Source: Heterohyrax brucei (taxonomy: Eukaryota; Chordata; Mammalia; Hyracoidea; Procaviidae). Taken from it: DNA of 64,000 bases. The notes under the pieces were generated by a model, which did not search any database, was not told the origin of the DNA, and saw only the letters and a program-made list of their open reading frames with translations. A program made the translations under genes and the position numbers. Below are positions 10,741 through 22,032 of the stretch, piece after piece; the stretch's first letter is position 1; the number at the start of each line of letters is the position of its first letter. The stretch spans positions 61,448,201-61,512,200 of the forward strand of contig CM053140.1 of assembly GCA_028571685.1 (NCBI GenBank). Reading direction: 5' to 3'.

Positions 10741-10945
10741 GGGGAGCCTTGGTGGTATAGTGGCTAAGCACTCAGCTGCTAACCAAAGTGTCAGCAGCTC
10801 AATCCCACCAACCTCTCCTCAGCAGGAAGATATGGCATTCTGCTTCCATACAAATTTATAGTTTTGAAAATCCTATGAGGCAGTTCCACTCTGTTCTATA
10901 CAGCCACTATGAGTTGGAATCAACTAGACAGCAACACGTTCAGGG
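10741..10945 (+). mobile_element. AfroSINE-type tRNA-derived SINE
   Basis: Promoter-like head gccttggtggtatagtggct with ctgctaaccaaa, and tail cactatgagttggaatcaac. Confidence 0.85.
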
Positions 10946-11167
10946 TTTTTTTAAAGTATACATACAGACAGGTACATCAGTATATGCATATATATTTATA
11001 CATGTAGTAAACCACATAGGGGCACAGCTATGGACACTTAAACATAACCAAACACCTCACAAGACAGGCCTTCTGAGTCAGGAAGGTTAGGACCATAGTG
11101 TCACTGGACAGCTCCATCAACAGGCACACAGAGTTCATCGAGTTTATTTACTCAACTAGTTTGGTGG

Positions 11168-11340
11168 GGAAACCCTAGCGCCATAGTGGTTAAGTGCTAC
11201 AGCTGCTAACCAAAGAATTGGCAGTTTGAATCCACCAGACACTTCTTGGAAACTATGTAGCAGTTCTACTCTGTCCTATAGGGTCACTGTGAGTCTGAAC
11301 TGACTCCACAGCAACAGGTTCACTTTCCAGTTTTTAGTTT
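11168..11340 (+). mobile_element. AfroSINE-type SINE
   Basis: Head aaccctagcgccatagtggt, ctgctaaccaaag, body ggaaactatgtagcagttct and tail ggtcactgtgagtctgaact. Confidence 0.88.
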
Positions 11341-11995
11341 GGTAAGTACAGTCTGGGGTCTTAAAAGCTTACAAGCAGCCACCTATGCATGATTCAACTA
11401 TTGGCCTCTATTCATCCAGAGCAAAAGAGAAAGAATGAAACCAAGGACTCAGGGAATGAAGAAACTAGTCTGCAAGATTAACAGTCTCTCTACACCAACC
11501 ACAGCCTCATATACCCTGAGACTGGAAGAACCAAATGGTATCACTAAATGGTATGCAGCTACCACTACAGACTACTCTGATCAGAGCCACAACAGACATA
11601 TCCTGACAGAATAGGGGGAAAGCATGGAACACAATCCATATTCACATACAGTTCAGAGATACTGGACCAGGTGAAACTGGAGTATTCTCCAAGAATATCA
11701 TCTTGAGATACTGTTTAAGACTTGAACAGAAACTATCAGTGGAGATCACCTTTTAGATAAATAATGAAGTGGCTCATGAAATAAAGACTACCAATGCACC
11801 TTGAAAACAATTATCTATGAGACCAAATGGTGAACAACTACCCTTAAGCAAAGATCAGAAGGCAAAGCACAGGGAAACTATGTTACTGGGAAGAGAACCA
11901 CCAGAATAGAATTAATGAGAATATTGATGCACGGTAAGAAGTATAACCAATGTCACTGAATAATCTGTATAGACACTGTTAAATGGGAACCTAAT
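11341..11995 (+). mobile_element. Old L1 3'UTR fragment
   Basis: It has the signature tctggggtcttaaaagct at about 11352, then the relative-specific blocks aaccaaggactca, ccacaacagacatatcctga and catgaaataaagactacca also found at 21.6-21.95 kb. It is more diverged than the young tails. Confidence 0.7.
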
Positions 11996-11999
11996 ATGC

Positions 12000-12872
12000 T
12001 GTATATACACAAACAGTATTTTTTCTTTGCTTTTATTTTTTTAAATGAAAATGACCCAAGTTTGGCAAACACAAAGGACAAAGAACACCCATGCAGTGTT
12101 AGAGGAACTTTCAATTGGTACAACTGTCTGGAGAGCCATCTGGAAACACGCATTAAAATTTTAAATTTATCTTTTCTTTGATCCACCAATTTCTATAAGC
12201 TTATCCCAAATAAATGACTCTAGAGTACAAAGACATAAACTACAAAGATCTACTACAGTACGGTTTGGAATGTTAAAAACTGAAAACAACCTCACAATCC
12301 ATCAGTCCTAGACAAGACGAATAAATTATCATATTTCCATGCACTGTGGTCTTTAAAAAGTACCCCTAGATATTTTTATTTACCTGGAAGGATGGACACA
12401 ATGCGTTAAGGGAGAAAAGACAACCACCCAGTATACATACATAATATACAGTGTGTGTCTGTATATACATACACACATATATGATCTCATTTTGATAAAA
12501 CTAAACCAACACACATTGTGAACCTGTCTCAGTTTATACATGTACATACAGTCCAGAAAGACGTGAACCAAACTGTTAAAAGTGGTTAACTCTGAATAGA
12601 TGGAATTTTTTAAAAAACAATTAAGTGCTATTAAGAAAAACAAATTTTAAACAGAAAGCAGGTCAGTGATTGCTTAGGGCTGGGGGCTGTCAGAGAAACT
12701 GGAAATGACTGCTAATGGTTACAGGAATGCTTTCTGGGCTGATGAAAATATTTGAAAACTGACTGTGGTGACGGTTATACAACTGTGAAAATCACAAAAA
12801 CCACTGAGTTGTACATTTTAAATCGGTGAACTGCATGATATATAAATTACATCTCAGTAAGGTTGTTATAAA
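12000..12872 (+). mobile_element. Ancient L1 (L1M type), ORF2 end and 3'UTR
   Basis: ORF2 C-terminal remnants near 12.08-12.4 kb lead to the classical L1M tail: ggctgatgaaaatat, gtggtgacggttatacaact, ccactgagttgtacatttta and atctcagtaaggttgttata. Confidence 0.8.
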
Positions 12873-13105
12873 AATTCTACATTAGAACAAAACCATAACC
12901 AAAATTTTGTATTTTAATGTTCAAGTGTGTACAATATACTAGTGCCAACAGAAACTTTAAACCCAAATAGTATCGTTTAAAAAGCTTCATGGGAAAAATA
13001 AATCACTAGTCTTAAGCACAGTTCAAAACAGTGACAATATAGGTGAAAACTATTATTTCCCTTCCATTTTCATAGGGCTACTATTTTCTTGAATGATGTT
13101 AGTGG
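12873..13105. other. Unassigned intronic sequence
   Basis: AT-rich, no coding or repeat signal recognised. Confidence 0.5.
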
Positions 13106-13106
13106 A

Positions 13107-13290
13107 AGGAACCCTAGTGGCAGTGTGGCTAAAGCAATCAACTTCTAACTGAAAAGTCAGCAGATCAAAATCACCAGTGACTCCATGGGAGAAAGATATC
13201 TGCTTTCATTGAGATTTACCACCTTGGAAACCCCATGGGATTGCCTTGAGTCAGAATCAACTCAATGGCAGTAGGTTTGGGTAGATCGTA
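13107..13290 (+). mobile_element. AfroSINE-type SINE
   Basis: gaaccctagtggcagtgtgg head, ccttggaaaccccatggg body, gagtcagaatcaactcaatg tail. Confidence 0.85.
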
Positions 13291-13477
13291 GAAGAGAATA
13301 CTTCTGGGAACAGAAAGAAACCTTAAAAATCTATTTGGTTAGAAAAGTATGACACTGTATGCCAGCATTCAATGTGACTGGAAATAAAAACAAACTTTCA
13401 ATGTTTTAAAAATTACGAAAAGTAAATCTTGTCTTACAGCCCTTTCTACTGCATATTGTGATATAGTTTTACAGTTC

Positions 13478-13668
13478 TTGGGTGGCACAATCAGTTATGC
13501 ACTTGGTTGCTAACCAAAAGGCTGGAGGTTCAAGTCCACCCAGAGGCACCTGGGAAGAAAGGCCTGGCAACCTGCTTCTGAAAAATCACCCACTGGAGCA
13601 TAATTCTACTCTGACACACAAGAGGTCATCATGAGTCAGAACTGACCAGACTGGAAACTAGGAAGAAA
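13478..13668 (+). mobile_element. AfroSINE-type SINE, long variant
   Basis: Head tgggtggcacaatcagttat with ggttgctaaccaaaaggctg. It has an extra internal block (gaaaggcctggcaacctgct, aaaaatcacccactg) absent from the short form, and ends catgagtcagaactgacc. Confidence 0.82.
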
Positions 13669-13669
13669 A

Positions 13670-13940
13670 AAAAAAATACAGTTTCAGAAAATCTCTATGT
13701 TTAAAAACAAACATAAAACTACAGCAGACTAGAACCAGAGCTGGATTAGTTAATGTAAATCAAGCACAAAACACCTTAGTATTGAAGACCTTACATTCTG
13801 TTACAGCTTATCAACTGAAAATGACAATCTGAATACTTTCCAAAGTGAAACTCTCTACTCAGTATCTTCCATAAGCTCTGATGACATAATTTATTTATTC
13901 ATAATTTATAAGATCCATATTATTTGCCAGGTGCTGGAGT
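13670..13940. other. Unassigned intronic sequence
   Basis: A-rich, nothing recognised. Confidence 0.5.
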
Positions 13941-13944
13941 TAAA

Positions 13945-14100
13945 AAGCTGAAAAGTCTATGTTTCTTAACCAAGGCGCATGTTAGGATCACCAGGGAATG
14001 TCTTTAAAAAACACAGGAGCTGTGTCTCTTCACTGGAGAGTTTGATTCAGTGGGGCTGGACCTAGACCCAAGAATGTTTACTTAAATAGCTTCCTAACAT
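13945..14100 (-). mobile_element. MER20-like hAT element (tentative)
   Basis: ttcttaaccaaggcgcatgt, ggatcaccagggaatgtct and gtttgattcagtggggctgg resemble MER20/hAT-Charlie non-autonomous elements. Strongly diverged, orientation uncertain. Confidence 0.45.
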
Positions 14101-14590
14101 CCAATGGTGAAGGAAAAAGGAAAAACTCAACACCAGTACAGGAACCTAAATGATGCAGTGCGATGTGTGCCAAATCTGATGGAGGCACCAACGGAGTTCA
14201 CCCATTCTTGGACATAATAAAGGTGGAAGGTTTCTCAGATACAGATACTTCAGTTAATGCCGGAATGAGAAGGCAGCGACCAGGTGGATGAGGAGGGAAG
14301 GGAATTCCAAGCAAAGTAAACTGCATGACTAAAAATAGCACCACTGTGATGAGGAACTGCAGAACAAAAATAGCACATGGTTCAGAAAGCTACAAATATT
14401 TCAGTATAGCTGAAGAAAAGTGGCCAGAAAGCAGACTAGAGATGTAAGCTGGGCCAAAACATGAAAGGCCTACTACTATGCCATGCTGAGGAGCTTGAAG
14501 TTATACTAAAAGCAACAAGAAAACAGAAAGAAAAATAACAAAAAGTATTTGTTATGCAAAGCTGAGATATAATGAGACTTCCGTCTTTAG
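14100..14590. other. Probable ancient repeat, family not assigned
   Basis: Contains gaagggaattccaagcaaag and a 'catgaaaggcctactac' block of the kind seen in the long ancient mammalian repeat at 50.0-53.0 kb. No open frame. Confidence 0.4.
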
Positions 14591-14595
14591 AAATA

Positions 14596-14755
14596 CAGTG
14601 AAATCTGTGTAAGGCAGAAACTTGTCAGAGAAAGAAAACTACTTTCCACTAACAGAGAGTAACAGAAAACTGTTACCCTGTCAAAGGCAGAAAACTTGTG
14701 AGACCCAGAAAAACAAGTCCATCTTATTAAGTTCTGGCTCTAACAGGTTTCACTC
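14596..14755. mobile_element. 160-bp TA-flanked inverted-repeat transposon (copy 1)
   Basis: It starts cagtgaaatctgtgtaa and ends acaggtttcactc, giving terminal inverted repeats of about 13 bases, and is flanked by TA on both sides (14594-95, 14756-57). A relative lies at 48996-49157. TA flanks and size fit a Tc1/mariner-superfamily (pogo/Tigger-like) MITE. Confidence 0.75.
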
Positions 14756-14759
14756 TATC

Positions 14760-15930
14760 AATTTGGTAGCAGCATAGAAAAAAGCCAGGAGGGAGAAAAG
14801 GGTAGATCAAAGAAAACTAATTACGAAAAATACAGCAAATGTTCAGGCAAGAAAAATGAGCCTATCAAATAAGAAAATATGGATATAATCTTGGAACTGT
14901 TTTGAGACAGGAGGCACAAACGCAGAGTTTCATTTTAAACAGCATTAGGCCATTTACTGAGCACTCATTATATACCAAATACTAGGCCCCTGCAACTAAT
15001 GGGCAAACTGAATTCTTTCCAGGGTCCCTAAATTGTAAGTGGATGAGCAGTGAGTAGTGCTTGAAAAGTATGATGTGTCTAAGAGGCATATGCATGTTTT
15101 AGGGAAAAACTGACTATTCCATAATAAATAATAGGTCTCCAAACAGATGGGTCTGGTGTAAAGCATGAGATAGTCATCTTCAACATGTATCAGCTGTGAG
15201 ATCTTAAAACATGGTATCTAACTTTCTGACCCCACATTTCCTGATTCATAAAATGATAATGATAAAAAAATTAAAAAATAAACATTACTTTCAGCTACAA
15301 AAGGGAAGCACCCAATACTAAAATTACTTCTAGGTCACCGTGGATAATTCAACCTATTCCCATAAACTCGTTCAACACTTACCAAAGATTTCTGTTAAAA
15401 CAGATATAATTAATGTGGGCAATCACTGCACTGGAAAGAAAGTGCAATTATTTCCAATAAGGATGTATCAATTACTCATTTCATTCAATATGGCAGACCA
15501 GGTGCCTAATAAAAGACTTTAACCCTACCAAAATTTGTTTTAGCCTTCAAAAATGTTAGCATTTCAATGTAGAAAATATAAGAAAAAAATTGCTTATAAT
15601 CACCCTGTCTGCACAAATATTAACAATAACTTGTGGTATTTCCTGCCAATGCTCTATCCATTTATACCACTTAATAAATACAAACAGCTTAAAGCCCCTT
15701 TTTTAGATAAATTGACAAATGAAGGAATTGTAGTTACAATTACTCTTCATTTGGTTTGGGTCATCCAAACACACTACAGCCCACCTCAAAGCAGACACTC
15801 AATGGAGCCCTCACTTTTCTTTATAAATTCCTCTTCCCTTCATGAAGCTAAGTTTCTTCAGAGAAAGGACTATATATATATATCTATTTAATTGTTTTAT
15901 ACTTTACAAACTTCTGACCCATAAAAGCGG
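14760..15930. other. Unassigned intronic sequence
   Basis: AT-rich, no exon signal. A short L2/MIR-like piece at 14.94-15.0 kb (tttactgagcactcattata). Small open frames here (for example 15,553-15,891) have no recognisable product. Confidence 0.5.
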
Positions 15931-15940
15931 TATCCCTTAA

Positions 15941-16091
15941 AAGAACAGGGCTGAAGGGTGGAGTGCCCTGTCACAAGGTGGTGGGAAGAAAAGAGCTGCA
16001 TAGTTGGTGTGTGTTTGGGGTTTTATACGGCAAATTGATTTGGATTGTAAACTTTCACTTAAAGCACAATAAAATACCCTTTTTTTTTTTT
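15941..16091 (+). mobile_element. Short L1 3' end with imperfect target-site duplication
   Basis: Only the last 150 bases of an L1 3'UTR (gccctgtcacaaggtggtgg, ggattgtaaactttcactta, then poly-A/T). It is flanked by aaagcggtatcccttaa (about 15924-15940) and the near-match taagtggtatccccttaa (about 16091-16108). Confidence 0.75.
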
Positions 16092-16235
16092 AAGTGGTAT
16101 CCCCTTAACTTCAGCCAACTGGGGAAAAAGACAATTAGAATCAATAAACTCTTAACACATTAAAGAACTTTTTATGATTAACAGCAAGTTTTGGTGCTTT
16201 ACCTTGAAAGAAAGATGTAGCTGTTTGGTTTCATA

Positions 16236-16345
16236 AAGATGTACACTCTTGGAAACCCTATGGGACAGTTCTACTCTGTCCTGTAGGGTTGCTATGAGTC
16301 AAAATTGACTCCAAAGTAATGGCTTTGGTTTTGCTTTTGGCTAGT
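16236..16345 (+). mobile_element. AfroSINE-type SINE, 3' half
   Basis: cttggaaaccctatgggaca, tagggttgctatgagtcaaa, then attgactccaaag; the head is missing. Confidence 0.78.
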
Positions 16346-16769
16346 GCTTTTAAATACATATAATAACTACATTAGGTTAATGAACTGTTTCCTTGTTAAA
16401 GTCCTTAGGGAGTACTTTTTAATCAAACAAAAATGATTTGTAATTAATTAACTGTATATGAAGTTTGCAAATCTCTGGAAACACTTGTTCTCTACAGTTT
16501 AAGCACTTCCCTTCCCAGGGTTACCATAAACAAGTTTATTTATGTTCTTAACCTGCCAACACTTTTTCACAGATAGAGAAGGCTTTTCTAGCTATGTCTC
16601 AGCAAAACTTGTCACTTGGAAAAATTCCAAATTCTTAAGGTAAACTTACAACTAATCCTCCTTGCTCTTGATTCCTCAAGCACTGGCACAGTAAAGCAAT
16701 CTCTGCTATTTTTATATTTGTACATTGGCGATTTACACTTCTTTAAATATCTTTAGGTATCCAAGAGAA
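16346..16769. other. Unassigned intronic sequence
   Basis: AT-rich, nothing recognised. Confidence 0.5.
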
Positions 16770-17263
16770 ATGAAGCATATGTCCACACAAAAACTTGTAC
16801 ACAAGTGTTCACTCTGACATTATTCATGGTAACCAAAAAGTGGAATCAATAAAGGTTCATCAACTAACTGATCAAAGGAGAAATAAAATGCAGTCTATAC
16901 CTACAGTAGAATGTTGTTCAGCAATAAAAAGAAATGAAATGCTGATACATGCTACACAGTGAATGCACCTTTAAAATATTAATGTAGGAAAAGTAATAGG
17001 ACCACATACATATCCCATGTTTATATAATGTGCAGAACAGGCAAATCTACAGAAAAGGAAAGAGGTCAGCAGTTGGCAGGGACTGGATAGGGAAATATGG
17101 GAATGGGCAATGACTGCTAATGGGTATAGGATTTCTTTGGGCAGTGATAAAAGTGTTCTGGAGTCAGATAGTGGTGACAGTCGTACAACCTTGTGAAAAT
17201 ACTAAAAACCAGTGACCTGTACACTTTAAGTGGATGAATTACACCTTAAAAAGCTGTTATAAA
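16770..17263 (+). mobile_element. Ancient L1 (L1M type) 3' end
   Basis: ORF2 end (ggtaaccaaaaagtggaatc, gaatgttgttcagcaataaa) followed by the L1M tail gatagtggtgacagtcgtac, gacctgtacactttaagtgg and ccttaaaaagctgttataaa. Confidence 0.85.
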
Positions 17264-17837
17264 AGTATCTCTGGAGTCCCCAATCTCTACAAACTGACAA
17301 CCATTTTCTTGATGAGATTTATAAAAACTCTAAGGTATCTTAGCCACAAAAGCGCAATAAGTAGACAAATTATGTCTGTTAAATCTGGTGAGGCCAATAA
17401 TGAGGCATTTGGAAATCAACAGCTCTGAAACTGTATTACACTAAAAAATAATAATAATAATAATATTTCTCTGGAGAAAGTCCAATAACTCCTTAACTGC
17501 AGGCTTTATCACAAATGTCATGTACACCTTTCTGGTCCAAATTCTTTCATCAAATTCCCAAGCATTAAATTCACTCATCCATCTTAATTCCAAAAGCTGA
17601 CTGCCACTTCTCCCACTATAACAGCAGGAACAAAATCCTAGAACACTGCACAGCTACATACTGAGATTAAGCCCTAGTCCTACATGCACCCTCACTATAT
17701 CCAAAGAAACTAAAGGTTTAAAAAAAGAGGGGGTGGGAAATCCCTAGATTTCTTTTTATTATTTACCAAGATTTGTTATTATTGGGAGCAAATGTAGCAA
17801 TACAGAAACAATACAAACAATCATTAAAATGGCACCG
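17264..17837. other. Unassigned intronic sequence
   Basis: Contains a short (ATA)n run at about 17446-17465; otherwise nothing recognised. Confidence 0.5.
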
Positions 17838-17918
17838 GACTGGGCAGTGTTTTGTTCTTTTATATCACAGGTTGCCATGAGTCAGAGCCGGCTCAAGAGC
17901 AACTAACAACAGAAACAA
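17838..17918 (+). mobile_element. RTE (BovB-like) tail fragment
   Basis: actgggcagtgttttgttct, gagtcagagccggctcaaga and the terminal gcaactaacaacag. Confidence 0.8.
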
Positions 17919-17929
17919 TAGAGGTTTTG

Positions 17930-18075
17930 GAGTCAAAACAGCAGAAACTCAAGTCTCCAACTTAGCTACCTACTACCTGTGTGATTATGGACAAGTCATA
18001 ACACCATTCATTTGTAAAGTAGGTGCAAAAATTCTTTACTAGGTTGTTGAAAACGAGCTTATATACCTAAGACAC
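17930..18075 (+). mobile_element. MIR-like SINE
   Basis: ctacctactacctgtgtgat followed by tatggacaagtcataacacc resembles the MIR core (tgtgtgaccttgggcaagtc). Confidence 0.6.
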
Positions 18076-18079
18076 AGAA

Positions 18080-18785
18080 AATACTCCCCACTTCACCATG
18101 CATACTTAGGCTGGCACATTTGTGCAAGGTAAATATCTACTCCCTAGAAGCCTATAATCTAAGTGACAACTTTGACAGACAAAATTAGTACAATCTATTC
18201 TTACTCCATCCTCAGCACTTATAACTCTTTTAGCAGTATGTTTATAAACAGAGTCCAATGTTTTTTTATGAGTGTTTAAGTCATTGCCCAAGAGCAAATA
18301 CCTAAGCAATATACACTCTAAGAAAGAACTGCAACTTTTCTTTTTCTATCCACAGCACCCTGTACTTGAACTCAGCTTGTAGTGGAAGTGTTTGGCAAAT
18401 GCCTTTGTCTGACAGAAAATGGAACACATATCAAAAAACGTGTCTTCTGCAAGTACAAAAAGGTATGATGAAAAATAAAGAAATAATAACTAATTTACAG
18501 CGCACAAAGCACTTCAACTACATACACAACTAAAATTTCAAACAGCCATTCCTTCTCTCCTTTGGTCACATGGTCATATGAATGCTCAGGGAAAATTCTA
18601 TAACCCATCATTCTGGGACTTATTTCTAAATTTACTCCACTTTATTCTCATACCATATCCTATTTTCCCATTGTCCCATCTCATGAACACCTACCCTGTG
18701 ATTTTTTTCCCCTTACTTCCACATCAAAAAACATTTTGAAGCAATCTGCAAGTTGCCAGCTCAGAGGCACATACAATCAAGTCCC
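18080..18785. other. Unassigned intronic sequence
   Basis: No repeat or exon recognised. Confidence 0.5.
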
Positions 18786-18819
18786 ATTCAGCATTAGAGA
18801 AGAACATCCGATGGAATCA

Positions 18820-18960
18820 ACTTTTCTTTTTTAATTATGGAGTAACTCTCAAAGTTATAATCAATGACTTATCCAACAAGGTTCTAATCTCTAAAATCTA
18901 CATAACACTTCAACACTTCAAGAAACAAAGACAAATAATCCAATTTTAAAAAGGGCAAAG
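18820..18960 (+). mobile_element. L1 copy D, first piece (ORF2)
   Basis: Remnant ORF2 sequence (ctaatctctaaaatctacat, then aataatccaattttaaaaag) that stops at 18960 in gggcaaag and continues at 19420 with gtgcaaaggatataaacaca. Confidence 0.75.
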
Positions 18961-19419
18961 CACAAGAAAAAGAGGTGTGCAGATCAAGAACTCTATTAAA
19001 AGACCAGATCTGATTGATGGTCAACAACCTGGAGGGTGCTTGAGAACATGGCCCCTAGACTTGCTGCTAGCCCGGAGCTGAAACCAGTACCGGAGCTAAC
19101 ACTTCAGACAAAGAATGGGCTGGACTCAGGGACACAGAGTGATGCATGTGGTGTGTATACTTTATGGTTTAATGTACATATGAAGCATCCTACTGGTTTC
19201 TTTTTAGAGAGGAAAGGAAGGAGCAGTGTTGGATGAGTGGATAAGTTGGCTGAGTGAAAAAGAAGTCTGCTGTCACAGGGTGAGGAAAACAGATCAACTT
19301 GCAGAGATGCAGGTACTTGGGGTTTTATATGGAAAACTGACTTGGATTGTAAACTTTCACTTGATCACACAAAAAAAGAAATTTTTTTTTAAGTTATTAC
19401 CACCCTGCAAAACAAAAAC
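18961..19419 (+). mobile_element. L1 3' end inserted into L1 copy D (same strand)
   Basis: L1 3'UTR of an older subfamily (attaaaagaccagatctgat, acatggcccctagacttgct, ggattgtaaactttcacttg) ending in an A-rich tail. It is flanked by aaaagggcaaag (18949-18960) and aaaagtgcaaag (19420-19431), an 11/12 target-site duplication. Confidence 0.82.
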
Positions 19420-20013
19420 AAAAGTGCAAAGGATATAAACACACATTTCAGCAAAGAAGACATTCGGGCAGCTAAAAGACACATTAAGAAATGCTCTCAA
19501 TCACTGGCTATTAAAGAAATACAAATCAAAACTATTTAGTAAGATACCATCTCACACTGACAATACTGGCACTAACCTAAAAAGCATAAATGTTGGAGAA
19601 GTTGCAAAAAGACTTATGCACTGGTGGTGGGAATGTAAAATAGTATGATCACTTCAGAAAATGATATGGTACTTCTTTCAAAAGCTAGAAATAGAAGTAT
19701 CATCTGATCCAGCAATCCCACTCCAAGGAATATACCCTAGAAAAATAAAAGCTCTCACACAAATAGACATACATGCCCAAATTCACTGCAGTACTACTCA
19801 AAACAGCAAAAAGATGGAAAGAACATTAAATGCCTAAAAACAAATGAATCGATAAAGGACGTATGGTACATACACACAATGGAATACTACTTGATGATAA
19901 CAAACAACAGTCAGTTAAAAAAACTTATCACGTTACGGATGACTCTGGAGGACATTATGCTAAGTGACATCAATCAGTCACAAAAGGGCAAATATTATAT
20001 TGAGACCACTCTT
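19420..20013 (+). mobile_element. L1 copy D, second piece (ORF2 C-terminus)
   Basis: From gtgcaaaggatataaacaca through the C-terminal region (aatcccactccaaggaatat, gtatggtacatacacacaat, gaggacattatgctaagtga). Interrupted at 20013. Confidence 0.85.
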
Positions 20014-20545
20014 TTTTTTATGATTCAATGAAAATGTACATTCCCATATAAATTTGCATGCCCACCTATATGCAGCTCCCACTGCTCTCCCTGCCCAGTG
20101 ACAGCACACTCCTCCTCTCTGCTCCATACATGTCTTATCCTCCCAACAATCTCCTATCCCTTCCTCTCCATCCACTCCCCTGCCTCCAGTAAGAGGTCAG
20201 CAGGACAACATCCTATAGATGCTAGAACCATAAAATGCATACATAATATGGTCACTCTGTGTCACCAAGTCCAATCCATTCCTGTAAGAAGAGGTGACCT
20301 CCATTATGATTTATGGACAGAGGCAGCATAAGGGCCAAGGGCCATGCTCCCAGAGGAATGCTGAGGCCCCTGGACCATCAACTGCAGTCTTTTAGTGGAG
20401 ATCTCAGGGTGCACCCCTTCTTATTCTTGTGTTGCCAGTGAGACTCAACTTGGTGAGCTCCATCATGGCTATCACTGGTGGTGGCCGGGCATCATCTGGT
20501 TCTTCTGGTCACAAGTTGATGTAGTCACTCACTCACATGGGTCTC
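20014..20545 (-). mobile_element. 5'-truncated young-type L1 3' end, minus strand, in L1 copy D
   Basis: Reverse-oriented 3'UTR starting with the T-run of its poly-A; on its own strand it contains ggtggccaccaccagtgata-like and ggtgggcatgcaaatttata blocks. An 18-bp target-site duplication, tatattgagaccactctt, is at 19996-20013 and 20546-20563, exact. It is the only L1 in intron 2 in the same sense as PUM1 that I found. Confidence 0.93.
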
Positions 20546-20563
20546 TATATTGAGACCACTCTT

Positions 20564-21510
20564 AAAAGTTTTACACATAGAAAAAATATTCTTTGACAGT
20601 TATGAGGGTGGGGAGAGGAAATCACTAACTAGATAGTAGGCACATGCTAACTCTAATGAAAGGAAAAACAAGACAAAGTTAAAAAGGGGAAGTCAGCAAA
20701 ACTTAACCAATGCAAAGACATAAATCTCCTAGACATATCTAAATATCCTGAAGGACTGAATTGCTAGGGCTGGGAACCATAGTCTCAGGGGACACCTAGG
20801 TCAAATGGTATAACATAGTTCATAAAGAAAATGTTCTACACATCCTACTTTGAATAGTGTCTGGGGTCTTAAAAGCTTGTAAACAGCCATCTAAAATACA
20901 TCTATTAGTCCCATTCCATCCACGGTAAACGAGAATGAACAGTGCTAAAGATAAAAGTAAAATGTTAAACCCAAAGGACTAAAGGACCACATGAACCCTG
21001 GCCTCTACCAGCCTCGGCACAGAACCTAGATGGTGCCTGGCTACTACTGATTGTTCTACCACGGATCAGAACACGGTCCCAGACAGACCAGGAGAAAAAC
21101 ATAATGGAATTCAAATTCACAAAAAAAGACCAGACTTACTGGTCTAACAGACTAGATGAACTCCCAAGTCCCTTGGCCTCTGGACATTCTGCTAACTCAG
21201 AACTGAAATTACTCCTGAAACCCACTTTTCAAAGATTGTTACTGCCTATAAAAAAACGGTAGCATACATGAGAAATATGCTTCTTGGATCAAATGAGCAA
21301 AGCTGCTCAAAAGTAAAATGTCAAGGCAGGAAGAGGCAAGGAATTGGTGAATGTACAAAGGTAACCCAGGACAGAAAGAGGGAAGAGTGCTGTCACATTG
21401 TGGGGATTGCAATCAATGTCACAAAACAGTATACATATACACTTTTGAACAAGAAACTAAACTGAACTGTAAATTTTCATCTAAAGCACCATTTATAAAA
21501 CGGTATAATC
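20564..21510 (+). mobile_element. L1 copy D, third piece (3'UTR)
   Basis: Continues after the insertion: acagttatgagggtggggag, gtgtctggggtcttaaaagc at about 20862, ggaccacatgaaccctggcc, and the tail ctgaactgtaaattttcatc near 21.47 kb. Confidence 0.83.
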
Positions 21511-21964
21511 AAAGAAGTCCTGCTAATGACCCTTTAGACAAAATGCATAGTATCAAGTTTTTGTGAACTCAAAATACTACACCATTTCAGATACAAGTAT
21601 TGGTCTCTGCTTGTCTCAAGCAAAAGAGACAGAAGGAAACCAAAGACTCAAAGAAGAAACAGCTACAGGACTAATTAATAATCTACCATAACCATAGCCT
21701 CATCTTTCCTGATACCAGAAGAACTAGATAGTGCCCAACCATTCTGGACCTGGACCACAACAGATGATCACAGATAGAACAGGAGAAAAACGTAGGACAA
21801 AATTCACATTCTTAGAAAAGGTCAGACTTGCTCAACTGTTAGAAACTAGAAGAATCCCAGAGGTAGTTGCCCTGAAATACCCTTTAAACCATGCACTGAA
21901 ACCACACCTGGAGGTCACCTTTCTGCTAAATAACAGATAGCCTCATAAAATAAAGACTATCACC
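21511..21964 (+). mobile_element. Old L1 3'UTR (copy E), left part
   Basis: Blocks shared with 11.4-11.8 kb (aaaccaaagactca, ccacaacagatgatcacaga, cataaaataaagactatcac). It breaks off at about 21964 where RTE sequence begins, and its tail resumes near 23590. Confidence 0.65.
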
Positions 21965-22032
21965 CAAGACTGCCAGAAGAACAAACTATCTTGGAAAATG
22001 TACAGTGAGAATGCTCCTTAGAAATAGAAACA
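21965..22032 (+). mobile_element. RTE (BovB-like) 3' fragment, left part
   Basis: gactgccagaagaacaaact and gtgagaatgctccttagaaa are typical of the last kilobase of the RTE here. It continues at 23284. Confidence 0.78.

Noticed and set aside
15553-15891. 112-codon plus-strand frame in PUM1 intron 2
   Set aside because: No recognisable domain, AT-rich, no gene-like context; considered chance.
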